A DNA stretch of 64,000 nucleotides from Gnetum montanum (lineage: Eukaryota; Streptophyta; Gnetopsida; Gnetales; Gnetaceae), in assembly GCA_015680685.1 (NCBI GenBank), contig MNCI01015499.1, forward strand, positions 2,126,957-2,190,956, given 5' to 3'. The first letter of the stretch is position 1; each line of letters starts with the position of its first letter. Shown piece by piece: positions 10,418 through 20,273 of this stretch. The position numbers and the translations under genes are program-made. Under the pieces are notes generated by a model. It saw only the letters and a program-made list of their open reading frames with translations. It made no database searches and had not been told where the DNA came from.

Positions 10418-10766
10418 TGATGAGCGACGAGGTATCCCCATGCCCAACCATATGAATCACTAAGGCATTATGTGCAATCCAGTTGAATTCCGTGGACCTA
10501 TGGCTATCTAATGCACTAGATCTTCTAGAAAGTGAAATGGACATTGATAATGTTCATTGTCTTTCCAACTTGTGAAGTTTAAGGGTATGGTTTAAGTGTA
10601 ATTGAGGTATATGATTTTCTATCATTTTATGAGTTTGATCAAATATCTAATTCATCTATTGCCTAGTTAGCCTAACACAAGTAACTATTCTACTTTCTTG
10701 GACACATCCTGAGCACATATAGTACTACTAGGCCACCAAATGTTAAGTGCTGCTAGGTTACCAAGT
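10418..10766 (-). repeat. Element C 3' LTR, distal part
   Basis: Starts TGATGAGCGACGAGG on the plus strand (LTR end on the element's own strand) and matches 26531 onward of the 5' LTR. It breaks at CCAAGT, where element A begins, and resumes at 17730. The uninterrupted 5' LTR copy near 26910 reads ACCAAGTACTATATG, showing the empty target. Confidence 0.88.
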
Positions 10767-10774
10767 TGATGGGA

Positions 10775-10884
10775 CGCGATATCGCATGGGTTGCGATATC
10801 GTGTATGCAATATCCCTTCCACCGCGATATTGCATCCCCCACGATATCGCGTCTTCCCCTACGATATCACGTACGCAATATTAC
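10775..10884 (+). promoter_or_regulatory. CGATATCG palindrome array in U3 of element A
   Basis: Seven copies of a GATATC-centred palindrome (full form GCGATATCGC) with centres near 10780, 10797, 10811, 10828, 10845, 10865 and 10879, spaced 14-20 bp. Most variants differ by C-to-T or G-to-A at the flanking CpG. The array ends about 20 bp upstream of the TATA box. Comparable arrays occur at the same place in the other LTRs of the family. A transcription factor binding array is the natural reading, but no factor can be named from this core. Confidence 0.7.
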
Positions 10885-10900
10885 AGTGTGCCGTGAAATC

Positions 10901-10908
10901 TATAAATA
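10901..10908 (+). promoter_or_regulatory. TATA box of element A 5' LTR
   Basis: TATAAATA in the context TCTATAAATAAGAGGC. It is conserved in the 3' LTR (about 17005), in D (minus strand, about 61115) and in B and C. Its place downstream of the palindrome array and upstream of the AATAAA fits an LTR promoter. Confidence 0.75.
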
Positions 10909-11618
10909 AGAGGCATCTCTCCCTTGTTCCTCATTCTAGGCTTAGACCATAGAAAAACTCTAGCAGTTTTACCTCTCCAAAGATAGAATAATTTCCATGT
11001 GCCTGTAGTAGGAGCTCCAAAGTGAACGGATCTTTATTCGAGCAAATGTTGTACCTAAACACAAGTTTGTGTATGGAAATAAAGACGAACTTCTTGGATA
11101 AACCTTGCAATGCATGGAATAGGCTAAATAGGAATTAATTTATTATTTACCATTTAAATGCTATATTAGAAATTAATTCTCTCTCAACCCTTCTCTCCTA
11201 GTTAAGTGCTTCAGTACGACCACTTCAAGCACGTGCGTTACGCTTGGTGATCCCAGCAACGACTAGCGTTTGGTAACCAAGGTTGCATTGGTTTAGGGTG
11301 TGAATGATAAGTGGGAATGAATGCTGATGCTAGGTTAATTCAGACTTAGTTAGTTAGTTAAAGTTAGTTAATTAGTCTCTTCACCCTTCACCTTATCAGA
11401 ATAGGAGATAAAATAGAAAAGATATAAAAATCATATACCTCAGACTTACTTAACCATACAACCATGAAAAATATAAGTAAGTCTAGAAAGACAACGAATA
11501 ATTAACCTTAAGTGTTCCGTAAGGTGTGTAGGCAGTTAGTTTGTGGAGTTTGATCAGATTGCGTGTGCTATGCTCGTATTCGTATGGTTGAGTGTAGGGG
11601 TACCTTGCCACTCATCAT

Positions 11619-11636
11619 TGGTGCTATTGCCGGGGA
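11619..11636 (+). other. Primer binding site, tRNA-Asp type
   Basis: TGGTGCTATTGCCGGGGA begins one base after the LTR end. It matches the complement of the 3' end of plant tRNA-Asp (TGGCGCCGTTGCCGGGGA) with three differences, all transitions. This primer is known from non-chromodomain plant Ty3 elements such as Athila/Tat. Confidence 0.85.
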
Positions 11637-11761
11637 CTAAGTGTTTGTGTGCTAAGTAGAACATAGGAGATCAATCACATCGTTGGGAGCTTAAACGAAC
11701 CTTAGGGTTAATTAAACGAAAAAATTATATAATGGTTAATCAGCACACCGAATAAGACACA

Positions 11762-13600
11762 ATGTATTCTTCTTATTCTCATAAGAGCACTTCACCACCT
11801 AGGGATTATACAAGAAACAGTCGGCAATCTAAAACACATAACCAAAATTCGCTAGTTCCTCAACAATATAGGGTGGTATATACTCATCCCGATGAGTACA
11901 TACCCAATTTTATTTTTATGCTCCATCAGGATGAACAGATGTGCTGGAGAGACTTGCAAGGTAACATAGTGTTACCTCTAGATCGTGTAGTCCCTAACAT
12001 GCTTCTTCATGCTCTTGCACAGATAAGCATGACAGAATTATACGCTGAATACGTTGTGGCCAATTTTGACATGAGGAATTACTATCCCATAGTCGCACAA
12101 CGTTTAAGGGACTCAAGGCAGGAGAGCCACCATACATTGTTGAAGGGCAAAGGGGTCCCGCACATCCTAAGCGAAATTAGAGATGGTGAACCACTTATAA
12201 CAGGTTCTCTATCAAAAGATGTTCCCCCTCCTAACGATAGTGAGGAGGTGGGGTATTAGAACCTACGCTCCATGATACACAACCCTAGTTCTGATCCCTG
12301 TGAACACCAACTATTCACTGAGGGAACGAAAACACATGACAAGGATGGGCACTCAGATCTTCATCACAATCGGGACCAAAGCCACAAAAGAGAAGGTAAG
12401 AAACATCAACATGGCGATGGTTCTCCTTATTCTTCCCATTCATCACATCATTCACCCTCTCCTTCCACATCAGGATGCAGTCATAGAGAGCATAACGATG
12501 AGGATAAAGGTAAGCGAAATGAGAGACCTCGATGAGAGAGTCAAGAGAGAGGAAGAGGGCAGTCTAGAGAGTCTAGGCATGAAAGAAGGGAAAGTAGGGA
12601 ACAACGTAGACATCATAGACGTCATGAAAGAGATGATCATGATGAACCCATACTTGCCACCTGAAGCATGCTAGATATAACGAAGGTAGTGAGAATACCA
12701 ACAAGGCATCAAAAAGATAGTCAGATCAAGAGATTGGATATGAAAAACATCCCACGATTTGAAGGGGGATACAACGCTAATCCGCAAAATCATTTACAAG
12801 AATTCCACGATGCCTGTGCCTTGCAAAACATTGAAAATAAGTGGCAGAAGTTAAAGTTATTTTCTAGGACACTCATAAAGGAAGCAGAGAGTTGGTACCG
12901 GTCCTTAGAACCGGAAACCATTAGGAGATGGAGTACGATGTTAGAGTTGTTCAACGATAAATATCAAACGTACTCCAGAGTGTCTAACTTACGTAAGCAG
13001 ATCCAAGGATGGAAGCAAGGTACTCATGAACCCTTGGATGCTACCATGGGCCACTACTATGCATTGCTACATCGTTGCCTGGGCCATGATTACGCACAAC
13101 GGGATCAACTCTGCCACATCGTAGATGGGCTACGACATGAAACTAGGAGAACCCTTGGGACTTATGCCCAAGGGAGATTATTAGAACTTATATACCATGA
13201 AGTTCATCAATTTTTGGAGCAAGTAGCCAAAGAAGAAGGGGAGCTATGAAAAAGAGAGAGCGCAGAAGAATATAACTGTGATCCTTCCCTCTGGAAGAGG
13301 GGAGTGAGATTTTGCGATGAAGAGGATGAGTCACCACTCAAAGAGTTGGTGAATAGAAAAACCTTGCCGCTTTAAAAGCTAACAATGGAAGTATTAGCTA
13401 AGGTAGATGAAACATGGAGCTCCTTAGACAGTAAAATTGAAACTGTCCTAGAGATTGTAGAGGAATCTAAGGAGGAACAAAGTAGTGACAAAGATAAGAA
13501 AAAGCAAAGAGATTTAGACCCTGCACGTAACAAGGGTAAGGAAAAAATGAATATCTCTGATGAGGTTGTGGATTTGGACATAGACAATGATAGTGGATGA
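11762..13600 (+). pseudogene. gag of element A (lightly decayed)
   Basis: One reading frame from ATG 11762 to 13600, interrupted by a TAG at 12257 and TGA or TAA codons at 12533, 12662, 13247 and about 13373. The N-terminal part (11762-12259) contains MLHQDEQMCWRDLQGNIVLP, shared with element E. A His/Ser/Arg-rich linker follows (12272-12660). The capsid-like Retrotrans_gag region (12722-13249) shows FEGGYNANPQNHLQEF, AESWYRSLEPETIRRW and YALLHRCLGHDY. A Lys/Glu-rich C-terminal part follows. No zinc knuckle was recognised. The frame is far better preserved than in B, C or E. Confidence 0.85.
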
Positions 13601-13687
13601 GACTTAACAAATGGAAGACACCCCGAAGATTACCTTATCCCCAAGGTAACCTAAAATAGTTCCACCAACCGTTGACGTACTATCCAA

Positions 13688-14757
13688 GTGGAACTCCACC
13701 ATAGCCCATCAAGCAACACCAGCAATGGCAACACCCACAGTCATGGGGGATGCCATTGCCAAGACAACAATATCCTTACTAGCAACCAAATCCATATGGA
13801 TACTACGTGCAGTAGTCGATTTCTGCAAGTGACTCCATGGGTCACACAACTCCCCAACGTCACTACCAAGTTCAGGAGTACTTTAGAAGGACTCCTTCTC
13901 CTCCAGGAGATGCTCCACATCCATACCATCCTCCTAATCCTTCTGCCTTTATTCTGTCGATAGTTCCCATACCTCCTGCTCCAACAATGCAAGGGGAACT
14001 CCCCACTCAACCACAACAACGTAACGCTACGAGAGCTATGAACCTTCAATCTGCTGTTGGTTCTAATAACCACAAGAAGAGAATACATTTCTTTAGACCC
14101 AAAATCCCAGACAAGCTCTCACAACCACAAGCCGTTGAGTCTGTGCACGCTCCTCCAACAAATAAAGCTTCGGAGCTCCCTTCAAAACAATACCAGAGCT
14201 CAACGCATACGGTTATGTTAACACATATTGTAACCGAATGGATCAAGGTAGGCCACCTTCCTAGGAAACTATCTGACCATGGAAGTTCCTTAATCTACCT
14301 CCAAGTCACCAGGAACGAACCTCATAAGGCTCTTCTTGACTCAGGTTTTGGAATCAACTTAATATCATGAGACATGTATCAAGCCTAGAACCTACCCCAA
14401 CTCAAGAAGAGAAACATTCAACTAGAGCTGGCTGAGTAGTCCATCACCATTCCCTTAGGTTTGGTGGAGGACATCGTTACCACTGTGTGTGGTTGGTCAT
14501 ACCCAGCCGATTTCTTGGTGATAGAAGTCAACAGCAACGAAGGGGACTTCCCAATTATAATGGGAAGGGCATGGCTAAGTACAATAGATACATGCCTAGG
14601 GATCCATCATCTTTCCTTGGAAATATCCAAGGTAAAAATTTATGGAAAGATCGAGAAGAAGAAAGTTCCATGCATCACATACAATGACTCAACGGGTGAT
14701 GACATGGAGGAATGCACAGCATATCCTCCATGCAATAGGTGTGCCCTAGGAAATTAG
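13688..14757 (+). pseudogene. Protease region of element A
   Basis: After gag the frame shifts by one near 13690-13840. The new frame has a Pro/Gln-rich spacer (13837-14100) and then the retropepsin: KALLDSGFGINLIS with the catalytic D-S-G at about 14334, a TGA, and later VEDIVTTVCGWSYPADFLVIEV and FPIIMGRAWLSTID (14461-14600), the GRxWL strand typical of the C-terminal half. A TAG at 14755 ends the long open part. It would cleave Gag; stops beside the active site make this copy non-functional. Confidence 0.85.
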
Positions 14758-15020
14758 ATACAAAGATGCCTATATGTAGCAACCACACAACAAAAGAACA
14801 CCCAGTGGTTGATAGCTGATCAAGGAAGCAGCCCACCAACATGCATGGAATGAACTGGGGGAACAACTCATGTCCATAACGAAGGCATAGATACATTGGA
14901 ATATGAGCATTGCCAACTTCCACCCCTTAATCTAAGGACATCAATGGGGAGAAGTTGGAAACTTCTAAGAAATTCGAATAGGCATTCATTATTTCGGATC
15001 TCTCCCTTTCCATTCGGTCA
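14758..15020 (+). other. Junction replacing RT, RNase H and integrase (pol deletion)
   Basis: Between the protease and the post-pol purine tract there are only about 260 bases, where element E has about 2.8 kb with RT, RNase H and integrase. The segment contains GTAGCAACCACACAACAA, a TGCATGGAA tract, then AACTTCCACCCCTTAATCT. The same order, nearly base for base, is found on the minus strand of element D at about 63240-63470. The deletion therefore predates both insertions. Confidence 0.85.
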
Positions 15021-15034
15021 TGGGGGAGATGGCC
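15021..15034 (+). other. Internal polypurine tract after pol (element A)
   Basis: TGGGGGAGATGGCC. The same tract, always followed or preceded by the start of the non-coding 3' region, is at 20237-20251 (C), 32602-32616 (B), 55535-55549 (E) and 63192-63206 (D). It is about 1.9 kb away from the 3' LTR and so is not the ordinary 3' primer site. Confidence 0.7.
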
Positions 15035-15599
15035 ACCTATGCTAATTATTTGGGGCCCTCAGTTCTTTTTAGGTTTTTTTTACACGGTTTTGTTTTGCAA
15101 ATTTCTTTAAATTTTATTTTTTCATTTTAGAACATCGTTATACTTTTTCATTTTTTGTGTGTATGTGTGTGTGTTATCCATCTTGTAAGTTTGTCACCCA
15201 ATAAGTGTTCTTCATGATGGTATGAACTGTTTTCTCTTGATTACTAATGTTTGGTTTTTACTTTTAAGTTATGATGTTGATATTAAGGTATGTTTCTTTT
15301 GATATGGAAGGCAATGAGTCCACTTCATCCATCCATCCACAAATTTCTATGGTCTCTCTTGGCTTGGAAATGTACAGTCCCTTTCTAAATAAGAACTATT
15401 AACGAATCGGTGACTGCGCATTTCTCAAACTAAGGAAGGACTCAAGGATTGAAAAGGGTGTGACTTCAAGGGAACTTAATGCATTTGTGTTGGCCATTCT
15501 CTTGGGTGCTTGGATGTTTTCTTCTTGAGTTTTCTTACCTTTTTGATGTTACCTAGTTATCGGGAAGTTGAGCTAATAAAAATAACAAAGTCTTTGCAT

Positions 15600-15655
15600 G
15601 GTGTGGTTCTCACACGTAAACACATAAAAAAAACTATGAGAATTCAAAGCACACC
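15600..15655 (+). other. Conserved 3'-region stem-loop, copy in A
   Basis: Outer arms GGTGTG (15600-15605) and CACACC (15650-15655); inner arms TTCTCA and TGAGAA; the 3' side has the unpaired segment TCAAAG between inner and outer arms. Homologous copies with matching changes in both arms are present in B, C, D and E. Confidence 0.7.
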
Positions 15656-16140
15656 CCTTAAACAACATAATCATTTGGGCTACAAGCACTGGTTATGGAA
15701 CTCCAATAAAAATGTTCCCTCTAACTAAGGCCCTTCTCAATTTCCATTCTCTCCTCCTTTCTTTCGTTAGAATGGTGGTGGCTCTTGGGTGAAGGCATTC
15801 TTGTTACTTCAAGAGGATGGATTGGCCGAATGCATTAATGTGAAGTCACTGGATGTGGTTTGTTTGAGGCTGGATTTGGAATGGGATCTACTAAGTCATA
15901 TTAACCATGAAATACACAAGGGGCTATACACCACCTTGTTCTTGGGATTCCATTCCATTATATTCTATCCATCCTTCTCTTCATTATTCACCTCATTGCC
16001 GATCATATCATTAGTGTATATTTTGGTTGATGCATTGTTTTATTTTTGGTAAATTATTGTGGTTAAGACTTTAAATCTTGTTCCAAATGACATTCCCAGA
16101 GCCTACGAACTCTTTGAATGTGGGTTTGTCAGGGCATTAA

Positions 16141-16170
16141 GGGCATGAGCCTACTTTGGGGAGGACCCAC
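16141..16170 (+). other. Conserved non-coding block, copy in A
   Basis: GGGCATGAGCCTACTTTGGG followed by GAGGACCCAC. The block recurs in C (about 18913-18943), B (about 31299-31330), D (about 61943-61973) and E (about 56667-56693), always 3' of the stem-loop. It is among the best conserved non-coding stretches of these elements. Confidence 0.7.
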
Positions 16171-16902
16171 TGACATTCCTATTTGGTTCACCAGTTAAAT
16201 TCTTTCCCTTGAACATTTGTGTAATCAACTTTGTTTGTTCATTTCCATCTTGACATCCATTTCACTGATGTTATAGTTGTCTCTTTTTCTCCATCTTTCT
16301 TGTTCTTTATTCTTTCTCCATTCTCTCGCTACTGGAGGTTTGCTCTTAGTCATGGGGGTCCAGACCCTAATTTTTTTGATTTTCTCCTAACCCCTACACC
16401 TTCGGTAGTCACCATAAATATACCTCCAAACCTGTATCAGCCATATTACAACTCAACCAATGGACCTTTCATCAAAGCAAGGTATCAACTACATTGAAAT
16501 TCATTTACCCTTGCTAATATAAAGACTATGTTGGGTGTGTAGATGGTAATCATGCAACAAGGGATTGGATCTGGAGAGAACACTTGGAATGTAGTGGTGC
16601 TGAAGTCGTTATGCAAGGAGCAAGATCGATGGCGCACTTATGGATGGAAAAAAAAAGGTGCAATTTTGGCATTGGCAACAACAAAACTTCTTTCTCTCTC
16701 TCTTTCTTAGTTGTGAAATAAGGCTTGATGTCAATGTATAAGGTGTTCCCTGTTGTTGTCATGAACACCAGTTTTGTCTTGTCTTGTAATGATGATCTAT
16801 TCACATGTCATCCCATTAGTTCCATTTTGAGTCAATAATCCCATACCATCCCAATATTTTGTAAGGAACTCGAGGATGAGTTTTTATTCAGTCATGGAGA
16901 TA

Positions 16903-17729
16903 TGATGGGATGCGATATCACATGGGCCGCAATATCGCTTACACGATATCGCGTCTTCCCCTGCAATATCGCGTACACAATATTGTAGTGCACTATCAAA
17001 TCTATAAATAAGAGGCGGCTCTCCCTTGTTCCTCATTCTAGGCCTAGACCATAGTGAAACTCTAGCAGTTTTACCTCTCTAGAGATAGAATAATTTCCAT
17101 GTGCCCGTAGTAGGAGCTCCAAAGTGAATGGATCTTTATTCGAGCAAATATTGTACCTGAACACAAGTTTGTGTACGGAAATAAAGATGAACTTCTTGGA
17201 TAAACCTTGCAATGCATGGAATAGGCTAAATAGGACTTTATTTATTGTTATTTATTGTTTACCATTTAAATGCTTTATTAGCAATTAATTCTCTCTCAAT
17301 CCTTCTCTCCTAGTTAAGTGCTTCAATATGACCATTTCGAGCACGTGCGTTATGCTTGGTGATCCCAGCAACGACTAGCATTTGGTAACCAAGGTTACAT
17401 CGGTTTAGGGTGTGAACGGTAAGTGGGAACGGATGTTGATGCTAGGTTAATTTAGACTTAGTTAGTTAATTAAAGTTAGTTAATTAGTCTCTTCACCCTT
17501 CACCTTACCAGCATAGGAGATAAAATAGAAAAGACATAAAAATCATATACCTCAGACTTACTTAACCATACAACTGTGACAAATACAAGTAAGTCTAGGA
17601 AGAAAACAAATAATTAACCTTAAGTGTTCCATAAGGTGTGTAGGTACTTAGTCTGCGAAGTTCAACCGAATCGTGCGTGCTACGCTCATATTTGTATGGT
17701 TGAGTGTAGGGGTACCTCGCCACTCATCA
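16903..17729 (+). repeat. 3' LTR of element A
   Basis: 827 bp, TGATGGGATGCG to CTCATCA, followed by the TSD CAAGT. Five palindrome units lie at about 16912-16987, against seven in the 5' LTR. TATAAATA and AATAAA are retained. Confidence 0.92.
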
Positions 17730-18198
17730 CAAGTACTATATGAATGCTCAAAGTGGTCATGCTCGTGTTCATTAACTGTTGGAAATAAATTACTTAAGTC
17801 AAATGCATCAAAATAAAGATCATGAAAGTAAAATGCAATAAAGAAAATATTAAGTTATTCTCAATGCTATAAGGATTACCAAAAGAGTTTGTTTTATTTC
17901 TATCACACTGCTATCCTTAGGTACATCAGTGTTTGAACAAAGAACTATACACACTTAGGATCCTTTTGTGGGCACTCAAAAAATATTCTAACTCTTAGGA
18001 AAAGAAATGGCAAAAGCTTTGCTACTCTGACTAAGAATGACCAAAAACTGACTGTGAAAACTAGAGCCTAGGTGTGGTATTTATAGAATCATGGTATATA
18101 CCTCGACGTCGCATACACGATGTCGCATCAAGATCCTAATGTTGTGACTTCGATGTTGCGTACTCAACATTGGAGCTAACATAAAATGTGATTCATCA
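17730..18198 (-). repeat. Element C 3' LTR, proximal part with U3
   Basis: Continues the LTR interrupted by A; the first five bases are the duplicated target. It ends GTGATTCATCA at 18198. On the minus strand this part holds U3, with a TATAAATA (plus-strand TATTTATAG at about 18079) and, further upstream, palindromic motifs at about 18103-18173 including CGACGTCG and CGATGTCG. Confidence 0.85.
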
Positions 18199-20236
18199 TA
18201 CCCCTATGACAGAATGAAAACTCATGCTCCAGTGTAGAAAAGAAGGAACAAGTTCTTTACAACATAATATATTGGATAGGTATGGGATTGTTAACTAACA
18301 TTACAAATTAACTTAGATGAAACAAATAAACTCTAAGTGCCCAAGTGTATGGAATTACAATTTTTACAACATTAGATGTTCATGAGAAGAGAAGTGAACA
18401 CCCTGGATAACACTAACATCCAATGCCTCTTGGCAACAAAAAAATGAGAGAGAGAAAAGAGATCCAACAAACATGAATAGTCTTCATTGTGTGGTATTAT
18501 TACATCCTTGGTAAAGATAGTCCTGCTTCCAATCCATGCTTCCTAATACAATCATAATAGAATCACGAATTAGCATTCAATGTGTAACACATAGTGGCTA
18601 AATGCCTTGTCTCATTGGTGGTTATACTTGGCTAAGTTGTGATTGTGGTAGATTGGTTTCTTCAGTATTGTTAGTAGAAAGGCTAACAAATAATGAAAAT
18701 TAGATAAGTGGTCCATTAAGTTTGAAAAATTTTAACACAAGGAAATAATTTAAGAGGGTGTAAGAATTCACAATAATAAAAAGAAAAGTACACTAAAAAT
18801 TATTGTGAAGATGTGCACAATTGGATGTCATTGATGGGGTAAACAAAAAGAATGTGATTGTAAGAATGTCTAAAGGTTAAGAACTTAACTAACAAAACCA
18901 AAAGATATGCAAGTGGGTCCTCCCCAAAGCAGGCATAGGCCTTTTTTCCCTTGCATAACTTGAAATCAAAGAGTCTATAGGCTTCATGAATTATTAATGG
19001 TTACAAAAGGTTAAGTACAAAAAACCTAGAACAAACTAATTAAGAATTCTTACACATCAAACTAGGACATTGAACCAAAACATGAAATTGGTAGTGAGGT
19101 GAGACATGGAAAGCATAGATGGATGAGAGAAAGAGTGGGATGGAGTTCCTAATTACAGTTACATGAAGTCCCTTGTGGATTTTGTGGTTAAATGACTTGA
19201 TAGAATCCATACTTATTCCTGATCATAACCAACCATGTTTAGTGACTTTGCATCGACATTCTAACACTAATCCATTCCTCAAGACATGTGAGTGCTTCCA
19301 CAGAACAACCACCATTTTGTATTAGAGAAGAAGTAGGAAGTGAGGAAGGGCTTTAGTTAGAGGGGAATAGTCCCATAACCATTGCTTATAGCCCATTTAT
19401 TCTATCTAAGGGGTGTGCTTTGAATTCTCATTTTTTAAAATGGGAATCACACCATGTAAAGACACATGCATTTATTTTGTCCAAGGGGTGTGCTTTGAAT
19501 TCTCATCATTTTTTTTTGATGAGAACCATACTATACAAGGAAATATGCATTTATTTTTTCCAAGGGGTGTGCTTTGAATATTCATCATTTTTTTGATGAG
19601 AACCACACCATGCAAGGACTTATTCAACTTTTTTTATTGATTGGCACGAAACAGTAAGTAATTCATGAAAACACACATGCATTGAGGTAAATAGAAAAGC
19701 ATAAAGAATACCAAATTCCCTTGAAGTCACACCCTATTCAAACCTTTGAATCCTTCCCAAGTCCAGAAACTACCAAAGTCACAAATTTATTAAATTTTTA
19801 TTAATGAAAAAGGGACTGCACATTTCCAAAACAAGGAAAACCATAGAGTTTGTGGATGGGTGGATGCTATGGACTCATTACTTGTCACATGAAAAGAAAC
19901 CATGTCCTAATTATACGTAACAAAATTCAAAGCTAGAAACTAGACACCAACAATCAAATAAAAATAATACATACCACCATCAAGTAACACATTACCAATG
20001 TATTTGGCACTTATCAACAAAAAGTTAGAAAATCACACCAAATAAAAGAAAATCTAAAATATTCAAGAAATATCAAATGTACTAATGATGATGTAAAACA
20101 AAAAATTAGATAATATTAATAATATAAAAAAAAGATGTAAAATAAATAATGTGTAAAACAAAAAGTTGAAAAATAAAAAATGTGTAAAACAAAAAAGTTG
20201 AAAAACTGAGGAGCTGCTTGTATTATTAACATTGGT
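18199..20236 (-). other. Non-coding 3' region of element C
   Basis: About 2.0 kb between the 3' LTR and the internal purine tract. Next to the LTR the minus strand reads CTGTCATAGGGGTA, the likely polypurine tract. The conserved block is at about 18913-18943, and three tandem copies of the stem-loop lie at 19412-19609. The part near 20090-20210 is rich in GTAAAACAAAA-like repeats. No coding frame is shared with the relatives. Confidence 0.7.
19412..19609 (-). repeat. Three tandem copies of the conserved stem-loop (element C)
   Basis: Copies at 19412-19453, 19487-19532 and 19566-19609, period 75-79 bp, each preceded by CCAAGG or a close variant. The second copy has fully complementary inner arms (TTCTCATCA and TGATGAGAA) but a degenerate outer arm (CATACT). 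The first and third have one or two inner mismatches. Element B has two copies and A, D and E one each. Confidence 0.75.
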
Positions 20237-20251
20237 GGCCATCTCTCCCAT
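20237..20251 (-). other. Internal polypurine tract after pol (element C)
   Basis: Plus-strand GGCCATCTCTCCCAT, that is ATGGGAGAGATGGCC in element sense, directly 3' of the integrase frame. It is the counterpart of 15021-15034 in A. Confidence 0.65.
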
Positions 20252-20273
20252 GAATAAGTTGAAAGAAGGAGAT

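Larger units (their letters stand above)
10767..11617 (+). repeat. 5' LTR of element A
   Basis: 851 bp, TGATGGGACGCG to CTCATCA. It contains the palindrome array (10775-10884), TATAAATA at 10901, and AATAAA at 11078-11083, so R probably starts near 10930. It matches 16903-17729; the main difference is two fewer palindrome units in the 3' copy. Confidence 0.92.
15035..16902 (+). other. Non-coding 3' region of element A
   Basis: About 1.87 kb between the internal purine tract and the 3' LTR. It starts with T-rich sequence and a GT repeat (15153-15175). It carries the conserved stem-loop (15600-15655) and a conserved block GGGCATGAGCCTACTTTGGG (16141). It ends with GTCATGGAGATA, a degenerate polypurine tract that reads CATGGGGATA in D. 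Open frames in it are short, unlike in the relatives and without recognisable domains, so I treat it as non-coding. Confidence 0.7.
10767..17729 (+). mobile_element. Element A, non-autonomous gag-protease LTR element, 7.0 kb
   Basis: Complete LTR element: LTRs 10767-11617 and 16903-17729, PBS 11619-11636, gag, protease, then directly the post-pol region. TSD CAAGT at 10762-10766 and 17730-17734. RT, RNase H and integrase are absent; the protease frame runs into the sequence that follows pol in B, C and E. Element D has the same arrangement and the same junction. A is inserted in element C's 3' LTR and is therefore younger than C. Mobility would have needed RT and integrase from a relative. 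Confidence 0.9.

Noticed and set aside
15789-16052. Plus-strand frame in A with a related frame in D (62061-62354)
   Set aside because: The two frames are similar because the DNA is similar. B, C and E have no matching frame, and there is no domain, so I do not claim a gene, though a short accessory protein of the A/D subfamily cannot be fully excluded.
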